DNA of 8,127 nt from contig JAUJMI010000152.1 of assembly GCA_030446945.1 (NCBI GenBank), positions 1 through 8,127 of the forward strand, read 5' to 3'. Of the stretch, positions 5,636-8,127 are shown in pieces. This stretch comes from Longimicrobium sp. (GTDB lineage Bacteria > Gemmatimonadota > Gemmatimonadetes > Longimicrobiales > Longimicrobiaceae). The translations under genes and the position numbers were made by a program. The notes beneath the pieces were generated by a model. The model ran no database searches. It saw only the letters and a list, made by a program, of their open reading frames with translations, and was not told where the DNA came from. The number at the start of each line of letters is the position of its first letter. The first letter of the stretch is position 1.

Positions 5636-5663
5636 TCGTATCTCACCTGGAAAGGATGGCGCC

Positions 5664-6983
5664 ATGAAGCGGACGTACCTGTGGGCCCTCGCCGTCGTCG
5701 CGCTGGGCGCGTGCTCGGATGGGGACGGCGACGCCGCCGCGAAGGCGCCGGACGCGCCCATCCAGACCGCGCAGGCGGACAGCGGCGTGGCGGCGGACCT
5801 TCCGCCCGTCGTGGAGCCCGAGCTCACCCCGGAGGAGCTGGAGCGCGGCCGCAACTCCAACGAGTGGACGAGCGTGGTGCAGCTCGACACCACCGGCGGC
5901 GGCACGGCGGTCAAGAATCCCGAGAAGTGGGCGATGATCAGCACCGAGCAGATCAACACCGGCGCGGCCTTTCTCCCGCTGGGCGGCGACGTGGGCGGGC
6001 CCTCGGTGTACCGCGTGCAGATCCTCCTGGACCGCGCCCTCTTCTCCCCCGGGATGATGGACGGGCGCTGGGGGAAGAACACCGCCAAGGCGGTGTACTT
6101 CTTCCAGCAGCGCGAAGGGCTGCGCACCACCGGCCGCGTGGACTCCGCCACCTACGAAAAGCTGGCCGAGGCCGCGGGACGCCCCCAGCAGCTCGTGGTG
6201 TCGCACACGCTGACCCCGGAGGACGTGAAGGGTCCGTTCATCGAGCTCCCGGACAGCATCTACGACCTGGCCAAGCTGGACTGCACCTGCTACGAGTCGC
6301 TGTCCGAGAAGCTGAGCGAGACCTTCCACACCTCGCCGGAGCTCCTCGCCAAGCTCAACCCGGGGGTGAACCTGGACGGGGTGCAGGCGGGGCAGACGCT
6401 GAACGTGCCCAACGTGCGCGACCCCGACGCGCGGGTGCAGGGCAGGGTGGCCGAGCTCGCGGTCTCCGGCCGCGGCAGCTACCTGCACGCGCTGGACGCG
6501 AACGGGCGGATCCTCTACCACTTCCCGTCCACGCTGGGCGGTACGTACGAGCCGTCGCCGCAGGGCGAGTTCAAGGTGACCGCCGTGACCAAGAAGCCCT
6601 GGTGGCACTTTCAGCCGAAGCTGCTGGAGAAGGTGCCCGACGACCGCCCGGACGCAAAGATTCCGCCGGGGCCCAACAACGCGGTGGGGATGGTGTGGAT
6701 GACGCTGTCCGCCCCGCATTATGGAATCCACGGGACGAAGTCGCCGGAGACGATCGGCTACGCGACTTCGGCCGGGTGCGTGCGCCTGACCAACTGGGAC
6801 GTGCTCTTTCTGGCCGACCGCGTCACCAAGAACACGCCGGTGCGCTTCCGCGACATCCAGGGCCGCACCGGCGAGCAGGACGCCAGCGGCGCCGGCTCGC
6901 GCGAGGACTCGCTCCAGAAGGCGAGAGCCCGCTCCGGCGGCGCCGACAGCGCAGCGTCGCGCACCGGCCGCTCGCGAAGCTGA
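5664..6983 (+). CDS. Lipoprotein L,D-transpeptidase (YkuD), paralogue of the preceding gene
   Basis: This 439-residue paralogue has the same domain order. Residues 1-16 are a lipoprotein signal ending in the lipobox LGAC with Cys17, so it is probably lipid-anchored and faces the periplasm. An acidic, low-complexity linker (18-65) follows. PG_binding_1 is at about 114-171 (LLDRALFSPG, DGRWGKNT) and LysM-like at about 207-249, with CTCYES (Cys207, Cys209) and KLNPG. The YkuD domain spans about 261-397, with HYGIHGT (His352, His356) and SAGCVRLTNWD (Cys372, Arg374). It keeps Ala370 in place of the usual His, as in its neighbour. The tail (399-439) is Arg/Ser/Gly-rich. ATG 5664 is supported by AAGGA (5652-5656) seven bases upstream and by the signal sequence. 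The frame is open for 77 codons upstream, but those encode Arg/Pro-rich shadow. It is probably co-transcribed with the first gene. Confidence 0.93.
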   Translation: MKRTYLWALAVVALGACSDGDGDAAAKAPDAPIQTAQADSGVAADLPPVVEPELTPEELERGRNSNEWTSVVQLDTTGGGTAVKNPEKWAMISTEQINTGAAFLPLGGDVGGPSVYRVQILLDRALFSPGMMDGRWGKNTAKAVYFFQQREGLRTTGRVDSATYEKLAEAAGRPQQLVVSHTLTPEDVKGPFIELPDSIYDLAKLDCTCYESLSEKLSETFHTSPELLAKLNPGVNLDGVQAGQTLNVPNVRDPDARVQGRVAELAVSGRGSYLHALDANGRILYHFPSTLGGTYEPSPQGEFKVTAVTKKPWWHFQPKLLEKVPDDRPDAKIPPGPNNAVGMVWMTLSAPHYGIHGTKSPETIGYATSAGCVRLTNWDVLFLADRVTKNTPVRFRDIQGRTGEQDASGAGSREDSLQKARARSGGADSAASRTGRSRS

Positions 6984-7008
6984 GCAACGTCAGGATCTCA
7001 TGTTGCTC
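6982..7008 (+). terminator. Possible terminator hairpin after the second L,D-transpeptidase
   Basis: GAGCAACGT (6982-6990, overlapping the stop codon) pairs with ATGTTGCTC (7000-7008) over nine positions, one of them a wobble, around a nine-base loop. GCCGGG follows instead of T residues, so termination would be inefficient or factor-dependent. Confidence 0.4.
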
Positions 7009-7062
7009 GCCGGGCGTACGCGGCTCGGGGGCACACGCCTTGCGCCCGCGCCAGTTTTGAAC

Positions 7063-7078
7063 CCGGTCCGCGGACCGG
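7063..7078. promoter_or_regulatory. Perfect 16-base palindrome upstream of the kinase gene
   Basis: CCGGTCCGCGGACCGG is fully self-complementary and lies 90 bases before the kinase start, just after an AT-richer TTTTGAAC. It could be an operator for a dimeric regulator or the tip of a hairpin. In DNA this GC-rich, chance palindromes are more frequent, so the call is tentative. No clear -10 box was found nearby. Confidence 0.35.
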
Positions 7079-7168
7079 CGCAGGCGACGCCCGCAACCCC
7101 GATCTCACACGCATGCTCCACCCCCGGCGCACTCCCGTCCGCGCGCGGCCCATTCCGGCGCACGGCGA

Positions 7169-8127
7169 ATGAAGCAGCCTTTCGAGCGGCTCCTCCTGGG
7201 GCACACCCTTGCGGCCCGCTACCGCGTGGACGAGGTGGTCGGCGCCGGGGGGATGAGCGTGGTGTTCCGGGGGCACGACCTCACGCTCGGCCGCCCCGTG
7301 GCGGTCAAGGTGGTGTCGATCCCCGCCGACTCGGACGGGATGCGCCAGAACCTCCGCGAGCGCTTCCGGCGCGAGGCGGCCTCGGCGGCCAGCATCCCGC
7401 ACCATCCCAACGTGGTGCAGGTGTACGACTACGGGACCGATCCCGCGCTGGACCTGGACTTCATCGTCATGGAGCTGCTTCGCGGGCACGATCTCAAGGA
7501 CCGCCTGGCCCGCGGCGCGCCGCCGCACGGCGAGGCGATGAGGATCGTGCGCGACGCGGCGCGCGGCGTGGCGGCGGGGCACCGCGCCGGCATCCTCCAC
7601 CGCGACGTGAAGCCCGCCAACGTCTTCCTGGTGGGGACCGACGAGCTGGAGTTCGTGCGGGTGCTGGACTTCGGCATCGCCAAGCCGCTGCGCCCGCAAG
7701 GGGAGGACGCGCTGACCACCATCGGCCAGCTCCCCCACTCGCCCGCATACGCGTCGCCCGAGCAGCTCGACCCGGACATTCCGGTGACCGCCGCGTCGGA
7801 CGTGTACCAGCTCGGGCTCGTGGCGTACGAGACGCTCACCGGCGAGCGCCCCTTCACGCAGACGGAGCGCGAGCACGTCCGCGCCGGCGAGGAGATCCCG
7901 CTGCGGATGACGGACCGCTGGGCCGCCGTCCCCGCAGGCGTGCGCGAAGTGATCGCGCAGTCACTGCACACCGACGACTCCGCCCGCTTCCCCGACGCCG
8001 CCGAGTTCGTCGAGGCCCTCGTCGGCGGCGAGGAGGAGCGGTCGGTGCTGCTCCCCGTCGCCATCCCTGCGGTGCCGGTCGCCGCGCCCCCCGCCCCCGA
8101 GCCCGCGCCGCCCGTCGTGGTGCCGGC
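7169..8127 (+). CDS. Hanks-type serine/threonine protein kinase, N-terminal part (3' end outside the window)
   Basis: The 319 visible residues hold a complete PknB-like kinase domain (about 18-286). Visible elements are the glycine loop GAGGMSVVF (25-33), ATP-binding Lys47 in VAVKVV, helix-C Glu69, the catalytic loop HRDVKPAN (144-151, base Asp146) and DFG at 167-169. The activation segment leads to ASPE (195-198), SDVYQLG (Asp211) comes next, and Arg273 lies in the last lobe. All key residues are present, so it should phosphorylate Ser/Thr on protein substrates. After about residue 287 the chain becomes Glu-rich and then a Pro/Ala/Val linker (PVAAPPAPEPAPP), typical of a juxtamembrane region before further domains. 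The start at 7169 fits the domain edge; alternatives are few and the Shine-Dalgarno site is poor (GGCGA). It stands 185 bases after the transpeptidase pair and may have its own promoter. Confidence 0.95.
   Translation, partial: MKQPFERLLLGHTLAARYRVDEVVGAGGMSVVFRGHDLTLGRPVAVKVVSIPADSDGMRQNLRERFRREAASAASIPHHPNVVQVYDYGTDPALDLDFIVMELLRGHDLKDRLARGAPPHGEAMRIVRDAARGVAAGHRAGILHRDVKPANVFLVGTDELEFVRVLDFGIAKPLRPQGEDALTTIGQLPHSPAYASPEQLDPDIPVTAASDVYQLGLVAYETLTGERPFTQTEREHVRAGEEIPLRMTDRWAAVPAGVREVIAQSLHTDDSARFPDAAEFVEALVGGEEERSVLLPVAIPAVPVAAPPAPEPAPPVVVP

Noticed and set aside
5433..5663. In-frame N-terminal extension of the second transpeptidase
   Set aside because: The 77 extra residues are Arg/Pro-rich and would bury the lipoprotein signal. 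ATG 5664 has a good Shine-Dalgarno site and starts the signal directly.
4244..6151. Very long minus-strand open frame (635 codons) opposite the transpeptidases
   Set aside because: Translation is Arg/His/Pro/Gly-rich with no domain. It lies antisense to two well-supported genes and across the tRNA promoter. Long antisense frames are common at this GC content.
6998..8064. Minus-strand frames opposite the kinase (292 and 211 codons)
   Set aside because: They are antisense shadows of a gene with all kinase catalytic motifs. Translations are His/Arg- or Ser-rich with no domain.

Overview
The window is very GC-rich, with coding regions showing strongly G/C-biased third codon positions. It carries ordinary bacterial chromosomal genes with weak Shine-Dalgarno sites, plus a dispersed GC-rich intergenic repeat (two copies). 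From memory, the repeat and the style of the two L,D-transpeptidases suggest Gemmatimonadota (Longimicrobium-like). That assignment is an inference and was not tested by any search. No prophage, transposase, CRISPR array or resistance cassette is visible.

Layout, left to right. (1) Positions 1-311 may hold the start of a Pro/Ala/Arg-rich gene on the minus strand that leaves the window; this call is weak. (2) 544-1335 (+) encodes a GYF_2-RDD membrane protein. (3) 1336-1585 holds repeat copy 1 and a terminator hairpin. (4) 1586-3097 (-) is a probable three-gene run: a divergent PAP2-like membrane phosphatase (2531-3097), then two unrecognised small membrane proteins (2001-2498 and 1586-1957). 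It ends at the hairpin at 1543-1575. (5) 3098-3515 is mostly intergenic and AT-richer. It holds a possible micro-ORF and a palindromic operator-like site over a candidate -10 box. (6) 3516-3932 (+) is an unrecognised 138-aa membrane protein. (7) 3944-4086 is repeat copy 2. (8) 4128-4214 (-) is tRNA-Ser(UGA) with its own promoter and terminator. (9) 4331-5566 and 5664-6983 (+) are two tandem paralogous L,D-transpeptidases (PG_binding_1, LysM-like, YkuD). The first has an ordinary signal peptide and the second a lipobox. (10) 7169-8127 (+) is the N-terminal part of a Hanks-type Ser/Thr protein kinase that runs off the window.

Functionally, the right half is centred on the cell envelope: two periplasm-facing peptidoglycan cross-linking enzymes, one probably soluble and one probably lipid-anchored. 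They are followed by a kinase of a class that often has extracytoplasmic sensor domains, although that part of this kinase is outside the window. The left half is mostly small integral membrane proteins. I see no clearly new defence or mobile system. The most interesting points are the tandem transpeptidases, which share a non-canonical SAGC active-site motif and a paired-cysteine CxCYES motif; the hairpin between them; the palindromes upstream of the 138-aa membrane protein and of the kinase; and the intergenic repeat family.
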